From contig JAXHMK010000009.1 of NCBI GenBank assembly GCA_034521495.1, forward strand, positions 248,001-312,000: a DNA stretch of 64,000 nt, in the 5' to 3' direction. Under the pieces are notes generated by a model. It searched no databases, was not told the origin of the DNA, and saw nothing but the letters and a program-made list of their open reading frames with translations. Below, piece after piece: positions 9,064-17,441 of this stretch (positions are counted from its first letter, which is position 1; each line of letters begins with the position of its first letter). The stretch comes from Balneolaceae bacterium (GTDB lineage Bacteria > Bacteroidota > Rhodothermia > Balneolales > Balneolaceae). A program made the translations under genes and the position numbers.

Positions 9064-9803
9064 AAAAGTTATCCTCGAATCACCGGTATTTGATGTCGAA
9101 TCAGCTCTGAAAGCGGCAAAATATGGAGTGGATCGCCTCGAACTGTGTTCATCCTTTTCCGAGGGCGGATTAACTCCCGGTCCCGGCCTGTTCTCATTTC
9201 TTAAATCAACTATCGAGATCCCCATTTTTGTAATGATTCGTCCACGCGGCAGGTGATTTTGTATCCTCTGATGAAGAAGTTAAAGTTATGAAAGAGGAGA
9301 TCAGAATCTTTTCCTCGTTAGGGGCCGATGGATTTGTATTTGGAGTTTTAAATGAGGATGGTTCTGTTAATCAAAAAACGTGTAAAGAGCTGATCGAACA
9401 GGCTGATGGAAAACCCTGTACGTTTCATCGTGCATTTGATGTTTCAGCCGACTTGAATCAGTCGCTCGAAGATATTATCGATTGTGGAATCCACAGAATT
9501 CTAACCTCTGGCGGAAAGGAATCTGTAGAGTCAGGACTCCCTAAAATTAAAGAATTGATGGAACAGGCAGGAGGCAGAATCAGTATTATGCCCGGAGGCG
9601 GAATGAAACCGGAGTTTGTCCCACCGCTTAGAAAAATCGGCTTATTAAAGGAAGTTCACGCAAGCTGTAAGAAAATTGAGAAAGCTCCGGGGCGTTATGT
9701 TCACGAGGAATTACAATTCACAATTGACGGCCTGGAACCGGATCAGTTTTTGTCGGTAGATGAACAGAAAGTCCGTGATTTTAAAAAGATTTTGTTAAAC
9801 TGA
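9056..9803 (+). pseudogene. cutC: Copper homeostasis protein CutC, frameshifted by one extra base
   Basis: The N-terminal part reads VILESPVFDVESALKAA...DRLELCSSFSEGGLTPG and MIRPRG, which tracks E. coli CutC (EICCYSMECALTA, GADRVELCAAPKEGGLTPS, IIRPRGGDF). At base 9251 an extra A closes the frame after IRPRGR; removing it gives IRPRGGDFVSSDEE and continues through FHRAFDV, RILTSGG, IMPGGGM and EVHAS to the stop at 9803. Without the extra base the protein is 248 residues, the same length as the E. coli protein. CutC is a TIM-barrel protein linked to copper tolerance though its function is debated. The start overlaps the toxin gene by 8 bp, and a Cu/Zn superoxide dismutase follows. Confidence 0.85.
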
Positions 9804-9913
9804 TTTTGATTTGTTCAAAAAGATATTAATTATTGAGCGCCAACTTATTGAATGAAACAAAGACTCTGTCTGTTTACATAACCAGTAATAAAAACCAAAA
9901 CAAAAAAAGTACA

Positions 9914-10501
9914 ATGAGAAACCTTTTAGTTAGTTTATTGACACTGTTTTTACTTGCATCATGTTCGCAGGGAGACATGTCGGATTCTGCAACAGAAACA
10001 GAAATGGAAGAAACGGTGGTAAATGCACCAGAAATTACAAAAGCTACTGCGGTTCTTAGTCCTACCGATGGCAATCAAACAGCCGGCGTGGTAACACTTA
10101 CTCAAACAGATGAGGGTGTGAGAGTTGAAGCAACCGTTTCTGGTCTTGATGCTGAATCACGGCACGGATTTCATATACACCAATTTGGTGATTGCAGAGC
10201 TCCGGACGGAACATCAGCAGGAGGACACTTTAACCCGGAAGATGTTGAACACGGTGCTCCAACGGCCGATATTCGTCACGTAGGTGATCTTGGAAATCTG
10301 CCCTCAAACGCACAAGGAACAGCAGACGTTGATTTTATAGATACACACGTTGAACTAAACGGACCTAATTCAGTACTTGGCCGGGGTGTGATTGTGCATG
10401 CCGGAACGGATGATTTTCAATCTCAGCCTACGGGTGCTGCCGGATCGCGATTGGCATGTGGTGTTATTGGAGTTGCAAACCCCAATATTACCGTTGAATA
10501 G
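9914..10501 (+). CDS. sodC: Superoxide dismutase [Cu-Zn] family lipoprotein
   Basis: I chose ATG 9914 (195 residues) because it begins directly with a lipoprotein signal, MRNLLVSLLTLFLLASC with lipobox Cys17; an in-frame start 27 codons upstream would put a charged segment ahead of it. The SOD domain keeps all seven ligands: the two His of HGFHIHQFGDC, the bridging His of GGHFNP, the His of EHGAP, the His and Asp of RHVGDLGN and the His of VIVHAGTDD. The disulfide Cys of FGDC and the C-terminal RLACGVIG pair are present. It should dismutate superoxide in the periplasm, lipid-anchored. A rho-independent terminator follows at once. Confidence 0.9.
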   Translation: MRNLLVSLLTLFLLASCSQGDMSDSATETEMEETVVNAPEITKATAVLSPTDGNQTAGVVTLTQTDEGVRVEATVSGLDAESRHGFHIHQFGDCRAPDGTSAGGHFNPEDVEHGAPTADIRHVGDLGNLPSNAQGTADVDFIDTHVELNGPNSVLGRGVIVHAGTDDFQSQPTGAAGSRLACGVIGVANPNITVE

Positions 10502-10545
10502 ATTGTTATGAGATACAGGAGATCATTAATTCTTCATTAGGTTAT

Positions 10546-10580
10546 AAAAAGCCCGGAAATGTATTTTCGGGCTTTTTTTT
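10546..10580 (+). terminator. Rho-independent terminator after sodC
   Basis: A GC stem AGCCCG/CGGGCT with an A/T-rich loop is followed by eight T residues, 45 bp after the sodC stop. An A-run precedes the stem, so it could also act on the minus strand. Confidence 0.88.
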
Positions 10581-10693
10581 CTTTGATCTTCAAAGACATT
10601 TTTTGTTTTAAAAATTAAAATGGGGTTTTGGGAAATGGTTTACCGAAATGATATTTTATTAGTGTTGAAGTGAACTCATCTCAATTCTTATAC

Positions 10694-12094
10694 ATGTTCA
10701 AAGTACTTATTAGAATACTTGCCTTTTTATTATTGTTTGTTTCTGTACCCCTGCATGCACAAGAGATCTCGGATATGGAGGGTGATTGGACCGGTTCCAT
10801 ACAAACTGATAACCGGGAGATGAGAATTGAAATTACTTTTTCATATAGTGATGAAATTATTGATGGCACTATTGATATTCCGAACCGCGGTACGTTTACG
10901 ATACCTGTTGAGGTAATTGAAACAAAAAATAACCAGTTTGTTTTCCAGTACGAAACGGGCCACGGACCGGCAGTTTTTTATGGGAGTGTGAATTCTGAAA
11001 GAGATGAAATCAGGGGAGAATTTGAAGAGTCCGGTAAGGTTTACCCATTTTCACTAACCAAAAGTTCAGTCACAGGTGTAGATTCAGATCTACCCGAGTC
11101 GGAGATCTCTATATCCACAGAAAGATCTGATATAGCCGGCAGCCTGGTTTTAAGAGCTGAACGTTCGCCACTTGTTATTCTCGTGTCGGGTTCAGGTGGA
11201 AAAGCTCGCAACTACGAGATCGGAGGGTTTCAAATTTTTAAAGAATTGTCATTAAAGCTCTATGATGAGGAATACTCCTCCTTTCGTTATGATGACCCGG
11301 GAGTTGGAGAATCAACTGGAAACTCTGATGCAACTCTCCAGGAACAGTCAAGAAGCTTGATTGAGATTATTCAACATTTAAGAACAGAATACACCGAAAA
11401 TATTTCGGGAATTGTATTACTGGGTCATAACCAGGGAGGGATCGTATCATCTATGGCAGCTGCAGAAACCAAAGTGGATGGTATTATTTTGGCTGCCACA
11501 ACATTTGTTCCAGGAGATGAAAATATTGCAAATCAAATTCAAAAAATTTCTGAAGTAAAAGATGTCTCTGAAGAAATTGTCCAGCAAAACCTGGCATTCC
11601 AGGAAAAAATCTATAAAGTAGTACGCGAGGATGGTGATTGGGCTCCGATTGAAGAGGAACTCGAATTAAGGCTTCGAAATCAAATTGCAGAGCTTCCTTT
11701 TGAACATCAAAATGCACTGGGTGATATGAATGCATTTATTCAAAGCCAGATCGATCAACAGTTGGAAACCGCCAAAAGCCGTTGGTTTAAATCCTGGATA
11801 GAAATAGAACCAATATCCGTTTATAAACAGACAGACGTTCCTCTACTGGCTCTTTTTGGGGCAAAAGACAGCCAGGTTTTTCCTCAGCCAAATGTAACAA
11901 TAGCAGATTCACTTGCTACTTCTACGGATCTCTATTTGCAGACGGCTTTGATACCTGAAGCGAACCATCTTTTTCAAAAAGCAAATACAGGCATGCCCAC
12001 CGAATATGGAATTCTTGAAAAAGAGTTTGTTACCGGTTTTATTTCTCAAATCGATCAATTTCTCAATTCCATACAGTTCGTTGCTCCGGACTAA
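10694..12094 (+). CDS. Secreted lipocalin-like plus alpha/beta-hydrolase protein with Ser-to-Asn nucleophile change
   Basis: The ATG at 10694 gives 466 residues with a clean signal peptide (MFKVLIRILAFLLLFVSV..HAQ); a further in-frame start lies 24 bp upstream. Residues about 25-130 form a beta-rich domain (GDWTGSIQ...TIDIPNRG), followed by an alpha/beta hydrolase (VILVSGSGG, FRYDDPGVGEST). The nucleophile elbow reads GHNQGG: codon AAC at 11429-11431 where the neighbouring paralogue has AGC (Ser) in GHSQGG. The acid loop FGAKDSQV and the His in EANHLFQKA are kept. Either this copy is a pseudo-enzyme or the base is an error. The family resembles bacterial secreted peptidase/esterase-like hydrolases; substrate unknown. 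Confidence 0.75.
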   Translation: MFKVLIRILAFLLLFVSVPLHAQEISDMEGDWTGSIQTDNREMRIEITFSYSDEIIDGTIDIPNRGTFTIPVEVIETKNNQFVFQYETGHGPAVFYGSVNSERDEIRGEFEESGKVYPFSLTKSSVTGVDSDLPESEISISTERSDIAGSLVLRAERSPLVILVSGSGGKARNYEIGGFQIFKELSLKLYDEEYSSFRYDDPGVGESTGNSDATLQEQSRSLIEIIQHLRTEYTENISGIVLLGHNQGGIVSSMAAAETKVDGIILAATTFVPGDENIANQIQKISEVKDVSEEIVQQNLAFQEKIYKVVREDGDWAPIEEELELRLRNQIAELPFEHQNALGDMNAFIQSQIDQQLETAKSRWFKSWIEIEPISVYKQTDVPLLALFGAKDSQVFPQPNVTIADSLATSTDLYLQTALIPEANHLFQKANTGMPTEYGILEKEFVTGFISQIDQFLNSIQFVAPD

Positions 12095-12109
12095 GCTTCT
12101 CTTGATGCT

Positions 12110-13495
12110 ATGAAAAGTTCTTTACTCCTGTTCTTGTACCTGGTTCTATCTATCTCTCTTTCTGCTCAACCTACGTTAAGCGGGACTTGGGAGGGGGAAA
12201 TTACTGTTCAGGGACAAGATCTCGGAATCATTTTTAATTTCGAAGGAGAAACCGGTAACTATTCCGGATTGTTAGATATACCGGCGCAGGGTGCAAATGG
12301 TCTGCCGCTCATCTACGTGGTTGTGCAGGCCGATTCAGTCACTACGGCTTTTAATACAGGAACGGGTTTGGGAGAGTTTGAGGGGCGTTTTGTAAGCCCA
12401 AACAGCATAGAAGGCACCTATACTCAATCCGGTTCTGATTTCCCATTCCGGGTAGTTCGACAAGATTCATCCGCCATAGATGTTGTTGATACCGGGGCAG
12501 GTGAGGAGTTGATCATCACTCATGAAGATGTTGAAATAGCGGGAACATTGGTACTACCTGAAAATGTAAATCAACCAGAGCTTGTAATTTTACTTTCAGG
12601 AAGCGGAGCTCAAAACCGGGATTCTGAAATTGTAGGATTCAGGCCATTTGCCGATCTTGCTGAATATTTCAAATCCCAGGGTATAGCAAGTTTTCGGTTT
12701 GATGACCGGGAGGTTGGACTATCAACGGGGAATTTTTCAAATGCCAGTCTTTCTGCACTTGCCACCGATGTGAATGCTATTATTCGGTTTATGCAGGATT
12801 CTGTAAACACTCAATTTGAAGAGGTTACTCTTTTGGGGCACAGCCAGGGGGGAGTTGTTGCAGGAGAGGTGGCCCGGTCAAACCCCGCTGTTGACCAGTT
12901 GATACTGATGGCTTCACCTGCGGTACCTTTGATGAGAATTTTGCGATACCAGGTTCGTCAAGCTTACGAGCAAATTGGTTTACCTGATGACGCTATTCAA
13001 AATGAAATTGATGCACGTGAAGATTTGATGAGGGCAGTATCGAGTAGCGATGGAGTAGATACTGCAAGAGAACTTTATAAAAATGCATATAGCGATGTTT
13101 TAAACTCACTCACGGATGAGCAGTTGCAGGCTGTTCCTGAAGACAGGGAAGGGTTTGTTGAAAAGCAGGCAAATCAACTGGTATCAATTTACGGCACATC
13201 TCAAATGAAATCACTGCTTTTTCATGATCCCACGGAAAATCTTTCCAAATTATCGATTCCTGTACTTGTACTTTTTGGCGGAAAAGATACCCAGGTTTCG
13301 GATGAATTAAATGAACCACCGGCCCGGCAAGCATTGAATGAGGCGGGAGTGGAGTTTAAGATTGAGATCATTGATAATGCAAATCATCTGTTCCAGGAAG
13401 CAGAGACAGGGGAAGTGAGCGAATATTCAAAACTTGATAAAGAGTTTATCGAAGGTTTTTTGCCGATCCTTTCGAACTGGCTGAAGTCGAATTAA
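12110..13495 (+). CDS. Secreted lipocalin-like plus alpha/beta-hydrolase protein (active-site complete paralogue)
   Basis: 461 residues, 15 bp after its tandem paralogue. Signal peptide MKSSLLLFLYLVLSISLSAQ. N-terminal beta domain (GTWEGEITVQGQDLGI...LDIPAQG), then the hydrolase: VILLSGSGAQNRDSE, FRFDDREVGLSTG, nucleophile elbow LGHSQGG (Ser245), LFGGKDTQV for the acid and NANHLFQEA for the His. Both copies share architecture and active-site order, so this is a local duplication. It is probably exported to the periplasm or outside and hydrolyses an ester or peptide; the exact substrate cannot be told. It converges on glyS across a 141-bp gap with palindromic sites. Confidence 0.75.
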   Translation: MKSSLLLFLYLVLSISLSAQPTLSGTWEGEITVQGQDLGIIFNFEGETGNYSGLLDIPAQGANGLPLIYVVVQADSVTTAFNTGTGLGEFEGRFVSPNSIEGTYTQSGSDFPFRVVRQDSSAIDVVDTGAGEELIITHEDVEIAGTLVLPENVNQPELVILLSGSGAQNRDSEIVGFRPFADLAEYFKSQGIASFRFDDREVGLSTGNFSNASLSALATDVNAIIRFMQDSVNTQFEEVTLLGHSQGGVVAGEVARSNPAVDQLILMASPAVPLMRILRYQVRQAYEQIGLPDDAIQNEIDAREDLMRAVSSSDGVDTARELYKNAYSDVLNSLTDEQLQAVPEDREGFVEKQANQLVSIYGTSQMKSLLFHDPTENLSKLSIPVLVLFGGKDTQVSDELNEPPARQALNEAGVEFKIEIIDNANHLFQEAETGEVSEYSKLDKEFIEGFLPILSNWLKSN

Positions 13496-13560
13496 ATAGA
13501 TAGCATTAGCGAAAGGTTCACTCAATCAGCTATTAAATAACAGGGTTTGATAACCCTAAA

Positions 13561-13625
13561 TCATCGGATGAGTGAACAAGCCTGATACTTGCATAGCAGG
13601 ATTAAAAATACTCATCCGATGAGTC
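13561..13625. repeat. Two copies of the TCATC(C/G)GATGA palindrome at a convergent junction
   Basis: TCATCGGATGA (13561-13571) and TCATCCGATGA (13612-13622) lie between two convergent genes. The second extends to a 15-bp palindrome ACTCATCCGATGAGT. The two also face each other as a 13-bp inverted repeat with a loop of about 40 nt. The same core recurs at 15152-15162 and 54107-54117. Confidence 0.7.
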
Positions 13626-13636
13626 CTTGATTTTCT

Positions 13637-15106
13637 TTAATCTTCAGGCGTCCACTCTTTCATTTTATCCCGAATCACATCTGCAACTTTAGTGGCTGGA
13701 ATGCGGTCTTGGGTCATATCGTCCCGATAACGGATTGTTACCGTATCTTCACCTTCCGATTCCACGCCATCAAAATCAACCGTTACGCAGAAAGGAGTTC
13801 CGGCTTCATCCTGCCGCCGATACCGTTTACCGATGGAGCCAGATTCATCATATCGAACGGTAAATTCGCCCCGCAGATCTTTCTCAATTTTATGTGCCAG
13901 ATCCTGGAGCTTGTCTTTTTTGATAAGCGGAAAGATTCCCACTTTAGTTGGCGCCAGTTTTGGATTCATTTTTAGAACAGTTCGGGTATCTCCGTCCACC
14001 TCTTCTTCGCGATAGGCGTCGCATAAAATCATCAGCGTGGTTCGGTCCAGTCCAACAGAGGTTTCAATCACATAGGGAATGTAGCGTTCCTGTTTTTGCT
14101 GATCGTAATATTCCATCTTCTTACCGGAGTATTCCTGGTGGCGGGAAAGGTCAAAATCCGTCCGGTTGTGGATGCCTTCCACTTCCTGCCAGCCGATTGG
14201 ATATTTGTATTGGATATCAGCTGCAGCTCGTGCATAGTGAGCCAATTTATCCGGTGGATGGGGGGAGGTTCGCAAATTGCTTGCACGCACACCCATTTTT
14301 TTATGCCAGTTCAATCGGTTTTCTAACCATTTTTCATATTCTCCTTCATCGGTTCCCGGTTCAACAAAGTATTGCATCTCCATCTGTTCGAACTCTCTCA
14401 TTCGGAACACAAACTGCCTGGCCACAACCTCATTTCTGAATGCCTTCCCAATTTGGGCGATTCCGAAGGGAACCTGAACACGAGCGGTGTCCATCACATT
14501 TTTATAATTCACAAAAATTCCCTGGGCGGTTTCGGGCCGAAGATAAATCGCGTCATCATCTCCACTTGAGGTTGCACCATAATGAGTTTTAAACATCAGG
14601 TTGAACTGACGGACCTCGGTCCAATCGAATGCTCCTGAATCGGGAGCTCGAATCTCTTCCTCCATGATGATTTCATACAGATCTTCGCACAACCCTTTTC
14701 GCGTGCCTGTTGTATCGAGCAATTGCTGGATCTCATCGGCTTTATCATCTTTTCCTTTATCTCTCAATTTCTGAATATGCTGCTCAATCAGCATATCTGC
14801 ACGATATCGTTTGTTTGACTGTTTGTCGTCAATCATGGGGTCATTGAACCCCTCCACATGGCCGCTGGCTTCCCAGGTCTTCGGGTGCATAAAAATTGCG
14901 GCATCCAAACCAACAATATTGTCGTGAACCTGCGTCATAGATTTCCACCACTCCTGCTGGATATTTCGTTTTAGCTCTGCACCAAGTGGACCATAATCAT
15001 AGACCGCTCCAAGTCCTCCATAAATATCGGATGACTGGAAAATAAATCCCCGTGCTTTAGAGAGAGATACGATTTTATCAAGGTTATCTAAATGGGTTAT
15101 TGACAT
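13637..15106 (-). CDS. glyS: Glycine--tRNA ligase (homodimeric, class II)
   Basis: 489 residues, the usual length for the alpha2-type enzyme. Visible landmarks are the N-terminal RGFIFQSSDIYGG and YDYGPLGAELK, class II motif 2 (RPETAQGIFVNYKNV; FRNEV..R.FVFRMREFEQMEM), and motif 3 (ETSVGLDRTTLMILCDAY), followed by an anticodon-binding domain with PTKVGIFPL. It charges tRNA-Gly in the cytoplasm. The ATG at 15106 has no better alternative. The gene stands alone, divergent from asd and convergent with a hydrolase. Copies of an 11-bp palindrome sit on both sides, one within a putative promoter at 15143-15175. I see no T-box-like leader. Confidence 0.95.
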   Translation of the reverse strand: MSITHLDNLDKIVSLSKARGFIFQSSDIYGGLGAVYDYGPLGAELKRNIQQEWWKSMTQVHDNIVGLDAAIFMHPKTWEASGHVEGFNDPMIDDKQSNKRYRADMLIEQHIQKLRDKGKDDKADEIQQLLDTTGTRKGLCEDLYEIIMEEEIRAPDSGAFDWTEVRQFNLMFKTHYGATSSGDDDAIYLRPETAQGIFVNYKNVMDTARVQVPFGIAQIGKAFRNEVVARQFVFRMREFEQMEMQYFVEPGTDEGEYEKWLENRLNWHKKMGVRASNLRTSPHPPDKLAHYARAAADIQYKYPIGWQEVEGIHNRTDFDLSRHQEYSGKKMEYYDQQKQERYIPYVIETSVGLDRTTLMILCDAYREEEVDGDTRTVLKMNPKLAPTKVGIFPLIKKDKLQDLAHKIEKDLRGEFTVRYDESGSIGKRYRRQDEAGTPFCVTVDFDGVESEGEDTVTIRYRDDMTQDRIPATKVADVIRDKMKEWTPED

Positions 15107-15142
15107 ATTCTTTGAGAATAAATGTTCGTTAAAATTGTTGGA

Positions 15143-15175
15143 AAAATGTAGTCATCGGATGAGTGTAAATGCTAA
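15143..15175 (-). promoter_or_regulatory. Putative glyS promoter with a palindrome in the spacer
   Basis: On the minus strand TACATTTT (15143-15150) fits the Bacteroidota -7 pattern TAnnTTTG at seven of eight positions, and a TTAG (15172-15175) lies 21 bp upstream as a weak -33 element. The palindrome TCATCCGATGA (15152-15162) occupies the spacer, where a bound regulator would block RNA polymerase. A half-site TCATCCGG lies further out at 15201. This is inference from pattern only. The rest of the 262-bp gap to asd shows no gene. Confidence 0.38.
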
Positions 15176-15368
15176 CATTTTTTGATTAGGCCAATAATGC
15201 TCATCCGGTAACTCTATAAATCTGCTGTGAAAGGGCAAAAGATAGCAAATTTCTTTCCTTTGATGAATCGTTTGTCCGAATCATTTACTATTTTTACTCT
15301 CTTTCGCAATTTAACAAGAACATAAGGGTTTAATCAGCTCTTGGATAAAATAATTATTACAGATTAAC

Positions 15369-16418
15369 ATGTATAAAGCAGGTATTCTTGGCGCAACAGG
15401 AGCAGTAGGCCAGAAATTTATTCGGCTCTTAGAAAATCACGATTGGTTTAAAATTCAGGCACTTGGTGCTTCCGAACGTTCTTCAGGCAAACCATATAAA
15501 GTGGCGGCGAATTGGATTGAGAGTACGCCCATGCCAAATAAGGTGGCTGATTTGGAAGTTCGTAACTGTGTTTCTTCTGAATTTGATGATGTCGATTTTG
15601 TATTCTCAGGACTGGATTCCTCCGTAGCTACGGAAGTTGAGAAAGATTTTGCTGAAGCTGGAATTCCGGTTATCAGTAATGCAAAAAATTACAGAACGGA
15701 TCCTACAGTTCCCCTCCTGATTCCGGAAGTAAATCCCGATCATATTGATATGATCAAAACCCAATCCTTTACTGATGATGAAAGCGGGTGGATTGTGACA
15801 AATCCGAATTGTGTGGCAATTCCATTAACCATGAGTCTTCGTCCGCTTTATGACAATTTTGGAATCAAAAGTGTAGTAGTTACGTCTATGCAGGCGATCT
15901 CCGGCGCAGGGTATCCCGGTGTTCCCAGCCTGGATATTTTAGGAAATGTGGTTCCATTTATTGGAGGAGAAGAATCAAAGATTGTACAAGAACCACTAAA
16001 GATGCTTGGAAAATTTGAGGAGGGTGCGATTCAGCATGCCAGTTTTGCAGTTCAGGCAACGGCCACAAGAGTACCTGTTCTGAATGGTCACCTGTTATCC
16101 GTAACTGTTGAACTGGAAAACGAAGCAGATGAAAAAGATGTAAAACAGGCATTGAAAGAGTGGAAAAGCCCGATTGCCAATTTCAGGCTGCCATCTGCTC
16201 CTGATTACCCGTTGCATGTGTTTGATGATGATCGGTATCCTCAACCGCGTCTCCACGCAGATAGTGAAAATGGAATGCAGACAGCGATTGGCCGGGTTCG
16301 GAAATCAAATGTTCTGAGTATCTCATACGTGGCGATGGCACATAATACCATTCGTGGTGCAGCCGGCGGAGCTATTCTGAATGCTGAACTACTTGTGAAG
16401 AAGAATTATATCTACTAA
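15369..16418 (+). CDS. asd: Aspartate-semialdehyde dehydrogenase
   Basis: 349 residues, of the archaeal/fungal-type length. N-terminal NADP motif GILGATGAVGQKF (residues 5-17), FVFSGLDSS, and the active-site Cys148 in TNPNCVAIP; the catalytic His lies in RVPVLNGHL, and SGAGYPGVPS is also typical. It reduces aspartyl phosphate to aspartate semialdehyde in the path to lysine/diaminopimelate, threonine and methionine. It stands alone, divergent from glyS with a 262-bp gap and convergent with a LolA-like gene. Start ATG 15369 places the Rossmann motif directly at the N-terminus. Confidence 0.94.
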   Translation: MYKAGILGATGAVGQKFIRLLENHDWFKIQALGASERSSGKPYKVAANWIESTPMPNKVADLEVRNCVSSEFDDVDFVFSGLDSSVATEVEKDFAEAGIPVISNAKNYRTDPTVPLLIPEVNPDHIDMIKTQSFTDDESGWIVTNPNCVAIPLTMSLRPLYDNFGIKSVVVTSMQAISGAGYPGVPSLDILGNVVPFIGGEESKIVQEPLKMLGKFEEGAIQHASFAVQATATRVPVLNGHLLSVTVELENEADEKDVKQALKEWKSPIANFRLPSAPDYPLHVFDDDRYPQPRLHADSENGMQTAIGRVRKSNVLSISYVAMAHNTIRGAAGGAILNAELLVKKNYIY

Positions 16419-16447
16419 AAACAGGTGTCGAAATTTTGAAAATTCGG

Positions 16448-16548
16448 GCGTCTTGCGCTTGTTTCCATATTCCATGAGCATGGGTAAGACGCTTTCGCCA
16501 TTTCGTTTTCTAAATTCGAAGAATATAGCGCGAGCGTCCTCGCTCGTA
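16448..16548. repeat. GC-rich hairpin pair of the GCGCGAGCG family between convergent genes
   Basis: A hairpin with arms GCGTCTT (16449 on) and AAGACGC (ending 16492) is followed by a tight palindrome CGAGCG-TCCT-CGCTCG at about 16531-16546. The same two pieces recur, in altered order and strand, at 35032-35085, also between convergent genes. No protein is encoded here. Confidence 0.6.
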
Positions 16549-16594
16549 CTTTCAACACTATGTCTATCTCATCTCTCAACTCTCAAGTCTGACA

Positions 16595-17365
16595 CTAAAT
16601 TCCCCGTCTTAAACCTCTAACTGTAAAACGCCAGTTCGGTATATCAGCATTGATCTCTCTTTCCTGCCAGTTGAGTTCAGTTTTACGGTCGTCCCGCAGG
16701 TCGTACATTGTCATTTTTCGGGGACTCCAAAGCACGTCGGTTATCTGTTCAAAATTTTCTGCTTCAAGCCGTTTAATCATCTCTCCGGTGTCACTGAAAT
16801 AACGAACTGTCTCCAGTGCGTAGGTATCTTTTCGGATCACAAATTCTACAGATGAATATTGATTGGAGTTTGGTTTTGTAGCCCGAACGGTATGATGAGT
16901 TTCATCGGTTTCGAGCCATTCAAATTGATAATCATCAGGATCCTGGTCACCAAGATCTTCGTAAGTAAAATCACTGCCCATAAATTGATCGCCCTGTTCA
17001 GCCGCACTGATTACCTGGATTCGGCCGATTGAGGGGAGATAGAGTCGTTGTGTTTCGTTGCCGTCTTCGTTTACAGATAGAAACCCCGTTCCGCGCACAG
17101 TTGCCGGTTCAGAAAAAATAATCAGGTTATCGGTGTTCTCATCTCTGTTTCGGGTCCAGGATTGCATGACACGGGTTCGGGTTCGTCCACGTGAATCGGT
17201 GATAATCATCTCCAGAACCGAAAATTCCGATTCTATGGAACTGCGACGCTCTTCAACTTCATCAAAAACAGCCCTGGCTTCATCTTCGCTGGTAATTCTC
17301 TCCTGGGCTAAAAGTGATGGAACAGAGAGCAGTAATATTAAACAAGTAAAGTAGTATCGAGTCAT
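16595..17365 (-). CDS. Outer membrane lipoprotein-sorting protein (LolA-like)
   Basis: 256 residues with a Sec signal (TRYYFTCLILLLSVPSLLAQ). The body follows the LolA-like sorting-protein family (PF17131 type): alternating strands such as FSVLEMIITDSRGRTRTRVMQSW, LIIFSEPATVRGTGFLSV, TQRLYLPSIGRIQVIS, MGSDFTYEDLG and a C-terminal RGLRRG. These periplasmic half-barrels are thought to carry lipids or lipoproteins, often beside RND-type exporters, but none is next to it here. It lies alone on the minus strand, 76 bp before the DUF5995-like gene in the same direction, so it could be the distal gene of that cluster. Partner unknown. Confidence 0.8.
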   Translation of the reverse strand: MTRYYFTCLILLLSVPSLLAQERITSEDEARAVFDEVEERRSSIESEFSVLEMIITDSRGRTRTRVMQSWTRNRDENTDNLIIFSEPATVRGTGFLSVNEDGNETQRLYLPSIGRIQVISAAEQGDQFMGSDFTYEDLGDQDPDDYQFEWLETDETHHTVRATKPNSNQYSSVEFVIRKDTYALETVRYFSDTGEMIKRLEAENFEQITDVLWSPRKMTMYDLRDDRKTELNWQEREINADIPNWRFTVRGLRRGI

Positions 17366-17441
17366 AGTTTTGATTTTGGTAAGGTAACATCAGTTGAAGG
17401 AGTCGCGTTCGAGATCATCAAGAAAAAAAAGTAAATGATCT

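Noticed and set aside
13948-14439. Open frame on the plus strand inside glyS (163 codons)
   Set aside because: It lies fully antisense to a well-conserved glycyl-tRNA synthetase and its translation has no family features.
15107-15368. T-box or riboswitch leader before glyS or asd (glycine or lysine type)
   Set aside because: I see no conserved T-box sequence, no lysine or glycine aptamer pattern, and no terminator-antiterminator pair; only the palindromic site is supported.
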